DNA from: Accumulibacter sp. | GTDB taxonomy: Bacteria; Pseudomonadota; Gammaproteobacteria; Burkholderiales; Rhodocyclaceae | Assembly: GCF_036625195.1 (NCBI RefSeq) | Contig: NZ_JAZKUG010000001.1 | Coordinates: 1,426,001 to 1,490,000, forward strand | Reading direction: 5' to 3' | DNA: 64,000 nucleotides | In this document: one piece after another, positions 8,058 through 17,040 of the stretch | How positions within the stretch are numbered: the first letter of the stretch is position 1 | How the letters are laid out: every line of letters begins with the position of its first letter | Translations under genes and position numbers: made by a program | Notes under the pieces: generated by a model | Database searches by the model: none | Told to the model about the DNA's origin: nothing | Seen by the model: the letters and a program-made list of their open reading frames with translations, nothing else

Positions 8058-9749
8058 ATGTTGAAGAATCCCGCCAGCAAGTATTCGCCGTTCCCGCCGG
8101 TCCGCCTCACGGATCGGCAGTGGCCCGACCGTACGATCGGCAGCGCGCCGATCTGGATGAGCACCGACCTGCGTGACGGCAACCAGGCGCTGTTCGAGCC
8201 GATGAACATCGAACGCAAGATGCGCCTTTTTCACACTCTCTGCGACATCGGCTTCAAGGAGATCGAGGTCGCCTTCCCGTCTGCCTCGCAGACCGACTTC
8301 GACTTCGTCCGCAAGCTCATCGAGGGGCAGCACATTCCCGATGACGTCACCATCGAAGTGCTGACGCAGGCGCGCGAGCACCTCATCCGCCGGACGATCG
8401 ATTCGCTTGCCGGCGCGCGGCGGGCGATCGTCCATGTCTACACCGCCACCTCGAAGCCATTCCGCGAAAACGTCTTCGGCATGAGCCGGGCGGAAGTGGT
8501 AGACATGGCGGTCAGCGCGGTCCGCCTGATCCGCCAGTTGAGCGCCGAACGGCCGCAGACCGAGTGGGTGCTCGAATACAGCCCGGAGACCTTCACCGCC
8601 ACCGAACTCGACTTCGCCCTCGAGATCTGCGATGCCGTCACTGTCGCCTGGGGCGCGACCCCGGAGGACAAGGTGATCCTCAACCTGCCGACCACCGTCG
8701 AGATGGCGACGCCGAACGTCTATGCCGACCAGATCGAATGGATGCACCGCCATCTCGCACGCCGCGACAGCGTGATCCTCAGCGTCCATCCGCACAACGA
8801 TCGCGGCACGGCCGTGGCCGCCGCCGAGCTGGCGATGATGGCCGGCGCCGAACGCGTCGAGGGCTGCCTGTTCGGCAACGGTGAGCGCACCGGCAATGTC
8901 GACATCGTCACCCTGGCGCTCAACCTGTACACGCAGGGAATTTCGCCGCAGCTCGACTTCTCCGACATCAACGCCGTCGCGCGTACCGTCGAGCACTGCA
9001 GTCGCCTGCCGATCCACCCGCGCCACCCCTACGTCGGCGACCTCGTCTTCACCGCCTTTTCCGGCTCGCACCAGGACGCGATCCGCAAGGGCTTCGGCGT
9101 CCAGCATGCCGACGACCACTGGCGGGTTCCCTACCTGCCGATCGATCCGGCCGATGTCGGCCGCAGTTACGACTCGGTGATCCGCATCAACAGCCAGTCG
9201 GGCAAGGGTGGCATCGCCTACCTGCTCGAGGCCGAGTACGGCGTCGTTCTGCCGCGCCGGTTGCAGGTGGAATTCTCACGCGTCGTGCAGGCGCACACCG
9301 ACAGTCACGGTGGCGAGATGAGCGCAGCGGAAATCTGGGCGCTGTTCGCCGACACCTACCTCGCCGGCGAAGCGCCGATCCGCTACGTCGAACATCATCT
9401 CTTCGAGCATGGCGGGGCGCAGGGCATCCGCCTGACGCTGGAGCTCGACGGCCGGGTGCACCTGCTCGCCGGCGAGGGCAACGGGCCGATCGATGCCGCC
9501 GTCCACGCTCTGCGCAGCATCGGCATCGGCGTGCAGGTGCGCAGCTACGAGGAACGTTCGATGGCCGGCAAGGGCAGTGACGCCAACGCCTGCGCCTTCC
9601 TCGAACTGGCGCGCGCCGGCTGCAACCGGGAATGCCATGGTGTCGGCATCGACGGCAACATCGTCACGGCGTCCATCAGGGCCCTGGTGAATGGTGTCAA
9701 TCGCCTCTCCGCCTGCGCCGCTGCCGGGGGCGAGACGCGTGCCGCCTGA
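8058..9749 (+). CDS. leuA: 2-isopropylmalate synthase, long form (LeuA2)
   Basis: This 563-residue enzyme condenses acetyl-CoA with 2-oxoisovalerate, the first committed step of leucine synthesis. The DRE-TIM barrel shows STDLRDGNQAL near residue 34 and the metal-binding SVHPHNDRGT. The C-terminal regulatory domain that binds leucine contains NGPIDAAVHAL and the closing GVGIDGNIVTASIRA. Length and the N-terminal start MLKNPASKYSPFPPV fit the type-2 (yeast/actinobacterial-like) family rather than the shorter E. coli type. ATG 8058 follows GAGGAG at 8045-8050. The in-frame extension upstream to 7968 lacks a family match. Confidence 0.95.
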   Translation: MLKNPASKYSPFPPVRLTDRQWPDRTIGSAPIWMSTDLRDGNQALFEPMNIERKMRLFHTLCDIGFKEIEVAFPSASQTDFDFVRKLIEGQHIPDDVTIEVLTQAREHLIRRTIDSLAGARRAIVHVYTATSKPFRENVFGMSRAEVVDMAVSAVRLIRQLSAERPQTEWVLEYSPETFTATELDFALEICDAVTVAWGATPEDKVILNLPTTVEMATPNVYADQIEWMHRHLARRDSVILSVHPHNDRGTAVAAAELAMMAGAERVEGCLFGNGERTGNVDIVTLALNLYTQGISPQLDFSDINAVARTVEHCSRLPIHPRHPYVGDLVFTAFSGSHQDAIRKGFGVQHADDHWRVPYLPIDPADVGRSYDSVIRINSQSGKGGIAYLLEAEYGVVLPRRLQVEFSRVVQAHTDSHGGEMSAAEIWALFADTYLAGEAPIRYVEHHLFEHGGAQGIRLTLELDGRVHLLAGEGNGPIDAAVHALRSIGIGVQVRSYEERSMAGKGSDANACAFLELARAGCNRECHGVGIDGNIVTASIRALVNGVNRLSACAAAGGETRAA

Positions 9750-9766
9750 GACCCTGGAGGTCACCC

Positions 9767-10258
9767 ATGTTTCGCTTCGATGAACGATGCCCGCGCCGCC
9801 CACGGATACTCTGGTTCGCGGCGAGCATCTGGCTGGTCGCCTTGCCGGCGACGGTCTCCGCGCAATCGGAAGGCGGTCTTTACATCGCCGGCGACGGTTT
9901 CAGCTTCCAGGCGGCGGCCGAGCAGGGAATGGCGAAGAATGCCCGCGGCCGGCGCTTCTTCCTGTTGTCGCTACCGCCGGAAAGCGCCGCGCTCTCGCGG
10001 ACCGCAGCGAGGCCGCTCGCCGCCGTCCGCGAGCGGGTGGTTGCTGCCAATGGGGTGCTGTTCGTCTGCCAGCGGGATGTCGACAACGGCAGCCTGGATC
10101 TGTCCCTTCTGGTGCCGGAGGTCATCGCCGTGCGCGGCTGGCCATCGCCGGGCAGCCCGCAGATACCCAAGGGCCAGCGCTACTTCCCGGACGAAAACCC
10201 GGCCGTCCTGCCCAAGGCCAACAACTCGCTGCGGCGCTTGCGGACCACCTGCTCCTGA
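9767..10258 (+). CDS. Secreted hypothetical protein, possibly DsrE-like
   Basis: This 163-residue protein begins with a signal peptide: an Arg-rich start, a hydrophobic core (LWFAASIWLVALPA) and a likely cut after VSA near residue 32. The mature part has alternating strands and helices, including VVAANGVLFVCQRDVDNG with one Cys. It vaguely resembles periplasmic DsrE-type proteins, but the match is weak and no catalytic residue can be named. CTGGAGG stands 7 bases before ATG 9767, and leuA ends 17 bases upstream, so it may be read through from leuA. Function unknown. Confidence 0.6.
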   Translation: MFRFDERCPRRPRILWFAASIWLVALPATVSAQSEGGLYIAGDGFSFQAAAEQGMAKNARGRRFFLLSLPPESAALSRTAARPLAAVRERVVAANGVLFVCQRDVDNGSLDLSLLVPEVIAVRGWPSPGSPQIPKGQRYFPDENPAVLPKANNSLRRLRTTCS

Positions 10259-10579
10259 GCGCTGCCTGTCGCCGGGAAGCGATCCCGAAGTGGCAGGGCC
10301 GCAGACAGCGATTCGACCGCCGCCGCTGGCGTCGGCAGCCCGCGGCAGCGATGACGGCCGAGTCCGGGAAGACCCTGTCCGGCCTGCCCGGCCTGCCCGG
10401 GAACACCCTTGCCTGATCCGCACACCGCGGGTAGTATCCCGGGCGCTGTGTCGGTCTTGTGGGCGTCACCTGCATGGCTTCCCAGGAGGCCGCCGTGCCG
10501 GAGGCTCAGACGAGCGTCCCGGGCCTCCTGCGCCATGGCAACGAATCAATCCACCGTCCTGCAATCGCGGAGGTTCCGG
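10259..10579. other. Intergenic region without a recognisable gene
   Basis: About 320 bases. I see no conserved frame. Positions 10379-10402 contain a direct duplication of GGCCTGCCC ending in CCCGGG, followed by GC-rich inverted segments. No clear promoter for the downstream binding-protein gene was found, apart from its ribosome site (GGAGG, 10569-10573). Confidence 0.4.
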
Positions 10580-11605
10580 ATGAAACTGGCTGTCCACTGT
10601 GCCGCCCTGTTGGCCCTGATGTTGGCGATCTTGCCGCGGGTCGAGTCTGCCGAGGTCCTCAATGGGGTGAAATCGCGTGGGCAACTGCGCTGCGGGGTGA
10701 GTGAAGACATTCCCGGCTTCGCCGAGCGCGATGGCAGTGGCTACTGGCGCGGACTCGAAGCCGACTTTTGCCGTGCGGTCGCTGCGGCGGTGCTGAACGA
10801 CCCGGAAAAGGTGGAGTTCGTGCCACTGCAGACCACCGCCCGATTTCCGGCCCTGCAGACGCGCCGGGTCGACCTGCTGCTCGCCAACACGACGTGGACC
10901 CTCACCCGCGAAGCGGTGCTGCGGGTGCGCTTTCCCGGTATCCTCCTTTACGATGGCCAGGGCTTCATGGTCGCCGCCGCGGCCAAGGTGGCAAAGCCCG
11001 CCGACCTCGACGGTGCGACCATCTGCGTCGAGAAGGGGACGACGCACCAGCGTACCCTGGAGGCCTACTTCAAGGCGAACGGCCAGTCGGTCAGGCCACT
11101 GCCCATGGCCTCGGCGCAGAAGGCGGCGGCAGCCCTGTTCGCCGGCCAATGCCAGGCCTACACCGCGGATTCCGGCGAACTGGCGGCCATGCGTCTGCGT
11201 GCGCCGGGTGGTTCGGGGTCCTTCGTCATCCTGCCCGAACGCATTTCCAGGGAACCGATCAGCCCGGTGGTTTGGGGTGGCGATCCGGAGTGGGCGACGG
11301 TGATCCGTTGGATTCTGAACATGCTGATCCTCGGGGAGGAATACGGCGTCACCCGTGACCGCGTCGATGAAGAGGTCAAGGGAAACCGGAACCCGCTGCT
11401 GCGACAGGACCCGTACGAGGGCAAGATCATCGCACAGGCGCTGGGGATCGAACCGCAGTGGGGGATCCGGGCGCTGCGGGCCGTCGGCAATTACGGCGAG
11501 GTCTACGAGCGCAACATCGGGCGCGACGGCCCGCTCAAGATCGAGCGCGGCCTCAACCGGCTGTGGCTGCACGGCGGACTCCACTATTCGCCGGCGATCG
11601 AGTGA
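10580..11605 (+). CDS. Amino-acid ABC transporter substrate-binding protein (AapJ/BztA-like)
   Basis: This 341-residue periplasmic protein has a signal peptide (MKLAVHCAALLALMLAIL, cut after ESA) and the general L-amino-acid binding fold. VKSRGQLRCGVSEDIPGF opens the domain, and WRGLEADFCRAVAAAVLND, the TTARFPALQTRRVDLLLAN strand-turn and ICVEKGTTHQ follow the family closely. Homologues deliver several amino acids to an AapQMP-type permease. No permease or ATPase gene lies beside it here. It is followed after 11 bases by a secondary carrier gene. It must either share a permease encoded elsewhere or act as a sensor. Confidence 0.9.
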   Translation: MKLAVHCAALLALMLAILPRVESAEVLNGVKSRGQLRCGVSEDIPGFAERDGSGYWRGLEADFCRAVAAAVLNDPEKVEFVPLQTTARFPALQTRRVDLLLANTTWTLTREAVLRVRFPGILLYDGQGFMVAAAAKVAKPADLDGATICVEKGTTHQRTLEAYFKANGQSVRPLPMASAQKAAAALFAGQCQAYTADSGELAAMRLRAPGGSGSFVILPERISREPISPVVWGGDPEWATVIRWILNMLILGEEYGVTRDRVDEEVKGNRNPLLRQDPYEGKIIAQALGIEPQWGIRALRAVGNYGEVYERNIGRDGPLKIERGLNRLWLHGGLHYSPAIE

Positions 11606-11616
11606 GGGATGCACGG

Positions 11617-12960
11617 ATGACAGACTTCCAGATCAACCTGACGATCGTTGTCTTCGCCGCGGTCATCCTGTGCATCGCCTTCGATCTCCTGGACATGGTG
11701 GTCGCCGCACTGCTCGGGGTGAGTACGCTGATCGCGTTCGGCATTCTCGACGGCAGCGACCTGATGCCGATCGTGCACACCGCCGGCGGGCCACTGTCGC
11801 TGCTCTTCGGTGGCATGGTCGTGGCGCGGGTGATCGGCAAGACGGGGATCTTCGAGCGGATCGGCGATGTCTTCCTGCGTGCCAGCGGCGGCAGCGGCAA
11901 GCGGCTGCTGCTGCTGATCGTCGCCATGGTCGCGCCGATCTGCGCCGTCCTGCCGAACGCCACGGCGGTGATCCTGGTGGCGCCGGTCATCGTCAACGTC
12001 TGCCGGGCGCTCAAGGTCGACTTCGTCGGGCCCCTGATCATCACGGCAATCGTCAGCAACGCCGCCGGGATGCTGACGCTGGTTGGTGACCCGGCCACCT
12101 TTCTGGTCGGCAGTGCGATCGGGCTGTCGTTCCCCGACTATCTGCGGCAGGTCAGCCTGGGCGGCCTGCTCGCCGTGCTCGCGGTGGTGCCGCTGCTGCC
12201 GCTGCTGTTGCCGAAGGTGTGGGCGGCACGGGTGAAGCTGCCGGAGGCGCGCCCACCCGTTCCCCTGAAACGCCCCGGTTTCCTGATCCTCTCACTGCTC
12301 GTCCTCGTGCTGATGGTGGCCCTGTTCATGATCGGCGAGTACCTGCCGACGCGCATCGTCCCGCCACAGGTCGCGATCATCGGCGCAGCGCTGGCGCTGC
12401 TCCTGGTCTACGGCGTGCGCATCGAGCCCGTCGGCGAAGTGATCCGGGACGTGGACTGGAAGACGATCCTGTTTCTCGGCGCCATCTTCACCCTGGTCCA
12501 GGCGTTCATCAAGACCGAGTTGCTGCAAGGCCTGTCGACCCAGGTGTACCAGTGGTTTGGTGCCGAACTGATGCCGGTGGCCTTCGTCTTGCTCGCCGGC
12601 ATCGGGGTGCTGTCGAGCCTGCTGGCCAACATTCCCGTGGTCGCTGCCGCGCTGGTCATGGTCACTGGCTACCTGGTGGCGGCCGGCGCAGCCCCGGAGA
12701 TCGCGCTGGCTCCGGGCTTTGCCAACTGGCCACCGGCGACGCTGCCGGTATTCGTCGCGATGATGTTCGGTGGCACGCTTGGCGGCAACGCGACGCTGAT
12801 CGGCGCCGCCGCCAATGTCGTCGCCGTCGGCATCTGCGCGGCAAACGGCCAGCGCGTGAGCTTCGCCCAGTTCCTGCGCATCGGACTGCCCATCGCGGTG
12901 CTGCAGCTGGCGGTCGGAGCGCTCTATGTCTGGGCTCTGGCCTCGATTCTGGGTCAGTAG
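11617..12960 (+). CDS. SLC13/ArsB-superfamily ion transporter
   Basis: This 447-residue inner-membrane protein has about 11-12 hydrophobic segments and two related halves. The first half carries CAVLPNATAVILVAPVIV and the second LSSLLANIPVVAAALVMV, the inverted-repeat substrate hairpins of the ion-transporter superfamily (CitM/ArsB/NhaD). VGDPATFLVGSAIGLSF is the family GDP motif. Substrate could be citrate or another dicarboxylate, arsenite, or Na+/H+; the sequence does not decide. It sits 11 bases behind the binding-protein gene, probably in one transcript. Confidence 0.85.
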   Translation: MTDFQINLTIVVFAAVILCIAFDLLDMVVAALLGVSTLIAFGILDGSDLMPIVHTAGGPLSLLFGGMVVARVIGKTGIFERIGDVFLRASGGSGKRLLLLIVAMVAPICAVLPNATAVILVAPVIVNVCRALKVDFVGPLIITAIVSNAAGMLTLVGDPATFLVGSAIGLSFPDYLRQVSLGGLLAVLAVVPLLPLLLPKVWAARVKLPEARPPVPLKRPGFLILSLLVLVLMVALFMIGEYLPTRIVPPQVAIIGAALALLLVYGVRIEPVGEVIRDVDWKTILFLGAIFTLVQAFIKTELLQGLSTQVYQWFGAELMPVAFVLLAGIGVLSSLLANIPVVAAALVMVTGYLVAAGAAPEIALAPGFANWPPATLPVFVAMMFGGTLGGNATLIGAAANVVAVGICAANGQRVSFAQFLRIGLPIAVLQLAVGALYVWALASILGQ

Positions 12961-13086
12961 CGAAGTCCGGGCGGCACCGGTTGGAGATGCCCGCGAGCCC
13001 GCTCGCTGGCGAGAGTCCGCGGCGCAGCAGCGCTTGGGGTGCCCGTGTTCCGAGCGTTGCCGACGATCAGCAGCCGACGTGGTCTG

Positions 13087-13311
13087 TCAGGCAGAGTCGC
13101 CTCTGGCGTTGCGGATCCAGCCGCGCAGGAGGGCCAGCAGCGAACCTCCCGTCAGCATGCCGAGAAAGTAGATGCCGATGACCAGCAGGAAGACCGGAAT
13201 GGTCACGCTCATCCCCAGGAGCGATACCGTGACTGCGGTGAGGTTCTGAACCTTGAAGAGCAGCACGATGGCGGTGGCAACCACGACCAGTCCGATGTAG
13301 ACGTAACGCAT
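13087..13311 (-). CDS. LapA-domain (DUF1049) inner-membrane protein
   Basis: This 74-residue protein has two hydrophobic helices separated by a short loop (YIGLVVVATAIVLLFKVQN, then PVFLLVIGIYFLGMLTGGSL) and a basic C-terminal tail, matching the lipopolysaccharide-assembly protein A (DUF1049) family. The start at 13311 is preceded by GGAG; the longer frame to 13389 is shadow. It lies just downstream of the META-domain gene on the same strand (11-base gap). Confidence 0.75.
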   Translation of the reverse strand: MRYVYIGLVVVATAIVLLFKVQNLTAVTVSLLGMSVTIPVFLLVIGIYFLGMLTGGSLLALLRGWIRNARGDSA

Positions 13312-13321
13312 TTCAGCTCCT

Positions 13322-14422
13322 CTACCTGGTTTCTGCGTTGGCGTTGAGCACGCGCTGTCCGTCGGCACGATGCACATCGAGCATGCCACCGCGCACGCTC
13401 CACTTCGTTGCCGTTGCCAGCGCCGCGAGGAACTCGCGTTCCTGCTGCATCACGCCGTCGCCGGCGCAGACCTTGCGCGTCGTCATCGCCGCCCCGACGG
13501 TCATGCGCTCACCGTCACTCGTGTAGGGGGCGCGGAAGCTGTTGCAACCAGCGTGCCCGAGCACCATTCCGTCGGCGAAGGACAGCGTCAGATCGGTCCC
13601 CGTCAACGGTCCCACCACAGCGTCCCGGCCGTTGTTGAAACCGGTGACATGCCAGACCACGCCTGCCAGTGTTGGCGAAGGTTCGGCCTGAAAAGCGAGT
13701 GCCGCACCCGTTGTCGGAGTGAGCGTCAGCCGGTCGCCGTCGATCGCGTAGCGAACCGTTCCGGCGAGTACTCCGTGAACTGACTTTTCCAGGACCATTG
13801 CCGGCGGCGCACAGGCCATCATCGTCCCAGCCAATGGAGCAAAGCCGATGCGGTCGCCGTCGATCGTGTAGCCGCCAAAAAACTGGTTGCAACCCGAAAA
13901 GCCGTCGACTCGCCCGGATTCGAAGCGCGCCGTCACCGGTCGCCCCGTCTGGGCGGTGGGTTCAGGATTCCTGCCGTCGATGGCGGTGAGTCGCCACGTC
14001 GGACCCTCGATGCTCATGGTCGGCGGCGGCGTCCGGGTCGTAGCCGGAACCCGACAACAGCCGACGAGCAGGCGGCCATCGGGCAGCGACACGCGCGCGG
14101 CGACCAAGTGCTGCACGTCGGACATGTTGTCGCTGCAGGGGGCATCGGTGAGGAAGGCGACCAGTTCACCACCCCGGCCGCTCGTCGGCCAGCCGCGCCA
14201 TGCGCGCTCCTTGGTTGCCGTGCCACGCGTCTTGCTGCCGCGGTACTCGACGGCCCTTTGATCGGCCAACTCGAGCCGTGCCACGCCTCTTGCGGTGAAC
14301 GACAGGCCCCATGAAGGCTCGCTGCCGAAACAGATCAGCGATGGCTCCGCTGCCCTGATGGGCAGTGGGCAAGCGAGAAAAAGCGCCAGCGCAGCGACCG
14401 GCTGCAACCCGCTCACGTTCAT
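13322..14422 (-). CDS. Secreted protein with COG3650-like N-terminus and two META domains
   Basis: This 366-residue exported protein has a signal peptide (GLQPVAALALFLACPLPIRA). It continues with LICFGSEPSWGLSF, typical of the COG3650 family of small envelope proteins. Two META (HslJ-like) domains follow, roughly residues 150-255 and 258-365. Each carries the GCN motif: VDGFSGCNQFFGGY and LGHAGCNSFRAPY. META domains occur in heat-shock and antibiotic-tolerance proteins of the outer membrane or periplasm. The start at 14422 is set by the signal peptide. No lipobox is clear. Confidence 0.75.
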   Translation of the reverse strand: MNVSGLQPVAALALFLACPLPIRAAEPSLICFGSEPSWGLSFTARGVARLELADQRAVEYRGSKTRGTATKERAWRGWPTSGRGGELVAFLTDAPCSDNMSDVQHLVAARVSLPDGRLLVGCCRVPATTRTPPPTMSIEGPTWRLTAIDGRNPEPTAQTGRPVTARFESGRVDGFSGCNQFFGGYTIDGDRIGFAPLAGTMMACAPPAMVLEKSVHGVLAGTVRYAIDGDRLTLTPTTGAALAFQAEPSPTLAGVVWHVTGFNNGRDAVVGPLTGTDLTLSFADGMVLGHAGCNSFRAPYTSDGERMTVGAAMTTRKVCAGDGVMQQEREFLAALATATKWSVRGGMLDVHRADGQRVLNANAETR

Positions 14423-14447
14423 GTCACGGCCTCTGGTCTGGCCACCA

Positions 14448-15035
14448 TCACTCGCCGCACAACAGGCGAATGCGGCGCTCGGCAAGTGCGAAGGCCTCGT
14501 CGGTCTCGGCGTTCAGGGCTTGCTGTTTGGCCTGGTCGCACGCATTCGCCGCCTGCACGTCGGCCGCCGCGGCGGTCGTAGCGGTCGGCTGTGCCGTCCG
14601 CGTGGGCGCGCAGCGGTCGTCGGAGACCAGCCTGATGTTGCTGAACTGTCCCTGTTCGATCGCCACACAATCCCCGACGATCTTGCCCGCCTGGTCGGAA
14701 ATGATGCGCACCGTTGCGCCGCTGGTGGTCAGTACCGTGTACTCGAAGGACTGTGACCGCCCGGCGAGATGGCCAACCCCCCGACCGGCAGCTGCGCCAC
14801 CGATGGTGCGCAGGGCACGATTGCTGCCGGAGCGTCCGCTGCCGGACGCCAGGCCAATGCCGCCGCCAATGATGGTCCCGACGTTCTGGGCCGTCGTGTC
14901 GGTGACGGTCGTCGCCACCACGTTGGTCACGCGCCCGTACTGCACGCGCGATTGAGCTTCGGCCAGCGTCGACGCGAGGCCGAGTGCGAGCGCGGCCGCG
15001 CCCAGAGTCGCATGGAAGAATGGATTGCTTTTCAT
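14448..15035 (-). CDS. Glycine-zipper envelope protein
   Basis: This 195-residue protein has a cleavable signal peptide (AALALGLASTLAEA). Its central glycine-zipper segment, VGTIIGGGIGLASGSGRSGS and TIGGAAAGRGVGHLAG, is followed by a beta-rich domain (FEYTVLTTSGATVRIISDQ) resembling SlyB/17-kDa surface antigen relatives. Unlike SlyB it lacks a lipobox cysteine. A C-terminal part with two cysteines ends in RIRLLCGE. GGAG lies about 10 bases before the ATG. Probably acts in outer-membrane integrity; this is inferred from the fold only. Confidence 0.7.
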   Translation of the reverse strand: MKSNPFFHATLGAAALALGLASTLAEAQSRVQYGRVTNVVATTVTDTTAQNVGTIIGGGIGLASGSGRSGSNRALRTIGGAAAGRGVGHLAGRSQSFEYTVLTTSGATVRIISDQAGKIVGDCVAIEQGQFSNIRLVSDDRCAPTRTAQPTATTAAAADVQAANACDQAKQQALNAETDEAFALAERRIRLLCGE

Positions 15036-15110
15036 GGACTTGCTCCGGAGTAATTGAGGAAGAGATGCAGCAGCCCGGAAGGCTCTCCGGTACGGCTCGA
15101 CGAACGGCGT

Positions 15111-15488
15111 TCAGGCGAGTGCTTTTGCCTTGAGCCGGGCGAACTCCTCGGGATTGATCGTACCGGCATCCAGCAGTGCCTTGGCGTCGGCGATCTGTTC
15201 GGCGGGAGATTTTCCGGCCACCTGCCGGATGTAGGACTCCGCCTCGGACCGCGACTGCTCGTACGCTGCGCGTTGCCTCGCGGCCATGCCCTTGCCGCGG
15301 GCGATCACATACACCAGCGCGGTCAGCATCGGCAGGAAGAGCAGACAGATGAGCCACAAGGCCTTGGCACCACCACCGAGTTCGCTGTCCCTGAAGAGAT
15401 CGCCAATGATGCGGAACAGGATCAGCAGATACGCCACGAACAGGAAGGCCGACGCGATCAGCCACATGAAATCCCAGAAATTGCTCAT
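15111..15488 (-). CDS. Membrane protein with PLDc_N-like helices and SHOCT domain
   Basis: This 125-residue protein has two N-terminal transmembrane helices (MWLIASAFLFVAYLLILF and ALWLICLLFLPMLTALVYVI). This arrangement is seen in PLDc_N or SHOCT membrane proteins. A charged helical linker leads to a C-terminal SHOCT motif (EQIADAKALLDAGTINPEEFARLKAKAL), a short oligomerisation module. It precedes the glycine-zipper gene on the same strand with 75 bases between. Function unknown; an envelope stress role is suggested by the neighbours. Confidence 0.7.
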   Translation of the reverse strand: MSNFWDFMWLIASAFLFVAYLLILFRIIGDLFRDSELGGGAKALWLICLLFLPMLTALVYVIARGKGMAARQRAAYEQSRSEAESYIRQVAGKSPAEQIADAKALLDAGTINPEEFARLKAKALA

Positions 15489-15880
15489 CGATGATCACCT
15501 TTCAACCAGAATGCCGGCGTCGCTGGATGTCGGCGCGAGCATTCTGCCCGTAGTTCAGCGGCGCAGCAAGTCTTCGGCATGGGAGTCGGCAAGAGAGTCT
15601 TGAGCGCGCGGGTGGGTCGCTGCCTTGTGGTGACAAGCCGTCGCCCTGCCGATCGGCAGGCTGCGAAGCAGTGCCTTGGTCGAGTGGGTGAGTTCAGTCT
15701 GCCCGCATCTCTGGGCCGCCTGCGCTCGGCTGCGTGCTCTTGGGCACGGTCGTGGCAAGTCGCGCGTGGGCAGTGGCAAGCTGCGGGCGACCCGAAACGG
15801 CGCTGCAGGCATGTCCCAACCCGATTCCCACTCCAGGAGCGGCGACCCCGGCGAAATGGCCCTCCGGTCGCCGGCCGGGA
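15489..15880. other. Intergenic region with a 16-bp perfect palindrome
   Basis: About 390 bases with no credible gene. CCTGCCGATCGGCAGG at 15645-15660 is a perfect palindrome. Nothing else of note apart from GC-rich sequence near 15840-15880, which may hold the end of the transcript from the barrel-protein gene. Confidence 0.4.
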
Positions 15881-16834
15881 TCAGAAGCGTCCGATGAAAG
15901 TGGCGCCGAACAGCGGCGCCGCGTCGAAGTCGTCCTTGCGCAACAAGTTGCCGGAGGAGTTCTCCACCCGCAACTGCCCGGCCGCGACGACACCGCCGTA
16001 GAGGTGCAAGGCCATCTGGTCGCTGAACTGGCGGGTGACCCGAAGGAATACCGGCACCCCGCGCTCTTCGCCGACTCCGTTCGGCGTCGGCCCATCGTTG
16101 TCCAGGCGGAAGCGCATGACGCGGTAGGACACGCCGACGCCGGCGGTCCAGCCGCCGTCGAACTGGTAGTCGAGTTCCAGACCCGCAGGCCCGGTCGGCC
16201 CACTCGCCAACGGGTTGATCAGGCGCCAGCGCTCGCCAAGGCGCCAATCGACCATTAGAAACGGGAACACGCTGGTCTTCTCGATCCCATCGTATACACC
16301 AATTCCCAGGCCGATGAGATTGCCATCCGCGAACCGTCTGGAGCCCGAGAAAAGGGCGCCCCAGACGAGTGAGTTACCCGTGTTGGCACCGTTTTCCCGG
16401 AACCAGTCGACCGATGGCGCCACCCCCAGTCGCCAGCCATCGCCGACCGCGAAGGACATGGGGAGGCTCAGGCCGTAACGCTGGACGACGCCCCAGGGTG
16501 ATCTGCTGGCCAATGAGTTCGGATTCGAAAAGGAATAATCGAGATAGTCGTAGTTGAGCGTCAATCCTGCCCGCGTGCCGCCGCCAAAGTCGCGGGAAGC
16601 GCCGCCTCGAACGACCGCGCCGCCGACCTTGAAATCACCCCCGCGATCGAGGTCGGCGCTCCCCTGGTACAGCGGCGCGAGCGAGACGAAAGGCTGCCAG
16701 CCTGCGGCTCCCTGCCCCTGCGCCGGGGCATCCGCGACCGGATCGACATAGGAGCCGGCCTGCACCGGAGCAGCCGCTGCGAGCAGTGTCGCCAGGACCG
16801 TCAGGCCCGCAACGCGCGTAGAGAGGAAGTTCAT
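15881..16834 (-). CDS. Outer-membrane beta-barrel protein (DUF6268-like)
   Basis: This 317-residue protein has a signal peptide (cut after VQA, near residue 26). The rest is long alternating beta strands rich in aromatic residues and ends in FGATFIGRF, a C-terminal Phe typical of outer-membrane barrels. Strands such as GTRAGLTLNYDYLDYSF and RWRLINPLASGPTGPAGLEL resemble the DUF6268 family. The start at 16834 fits the signal peptide, with GGGGGC as a weak ribosome site; the longer frame to 17044 is Arg/Pro-rich shadow. Cargo unknown. Confidence 0.7.
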   Translation of the reverse strand: MNFLSTRVAGLTVLATLLAAAAPVQAGSYVDPVADAPAQGQGAAGWQPFVSLAPLYQGSADLDRGGDFKVGGAVVRGGASRDFGGGTRAGLTLNYDYLDYSFSNPNSLASRSPWGVVQRYGLSLPMSFAVGDGWRLGVAPSVDWFRENGANTGNSLVWGALFSGSRRFADGNLIGLGIGVYDGIEKTSVFPFLMVDWRLGERWRLINPLASGPTGPAGLELDYQFDGGWTAGVGVSYRVMRFRLDNDGPTPNGVGEERGVPVFLRVTRQFSDQMALHLYGGVVAAGQLRVENSSGNLLRKDDFDAAPLFGATFIGRF

Positions 16835-17040
16835 GTCGCCCCCGCAAGAAAATTGCATGATCTCGCCGCAGGATAGCAGCGAGCTGTATGGCGTGGTGCG
16901 TCGCCGGCGGTCGACTCGGCTTCCGAATGCGCCCGCCGTTGCACGGGAGCAACAGGTTGTCATCCGGCAGGGCGAACGAAGCCAGGCCACCTCCTGCAGG
17001 CGGGGCGTCCGGCATCCTGGCCACGCGCCGATGGCCCGCT

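Noticed and set aside
7614..9119. 501-codon minus-strand frame opposite leuA
   Set aside because: Shadow of leuA and the lrp spacer; composition is unlike proteins in this genome.
10379..10402. GGCCTGCCC direct repeat as a CRISPR-like unit
   Set aside because: Only two adjacent copies without spacers or cas genes. No CRISPR array was seen anywhere in the window.
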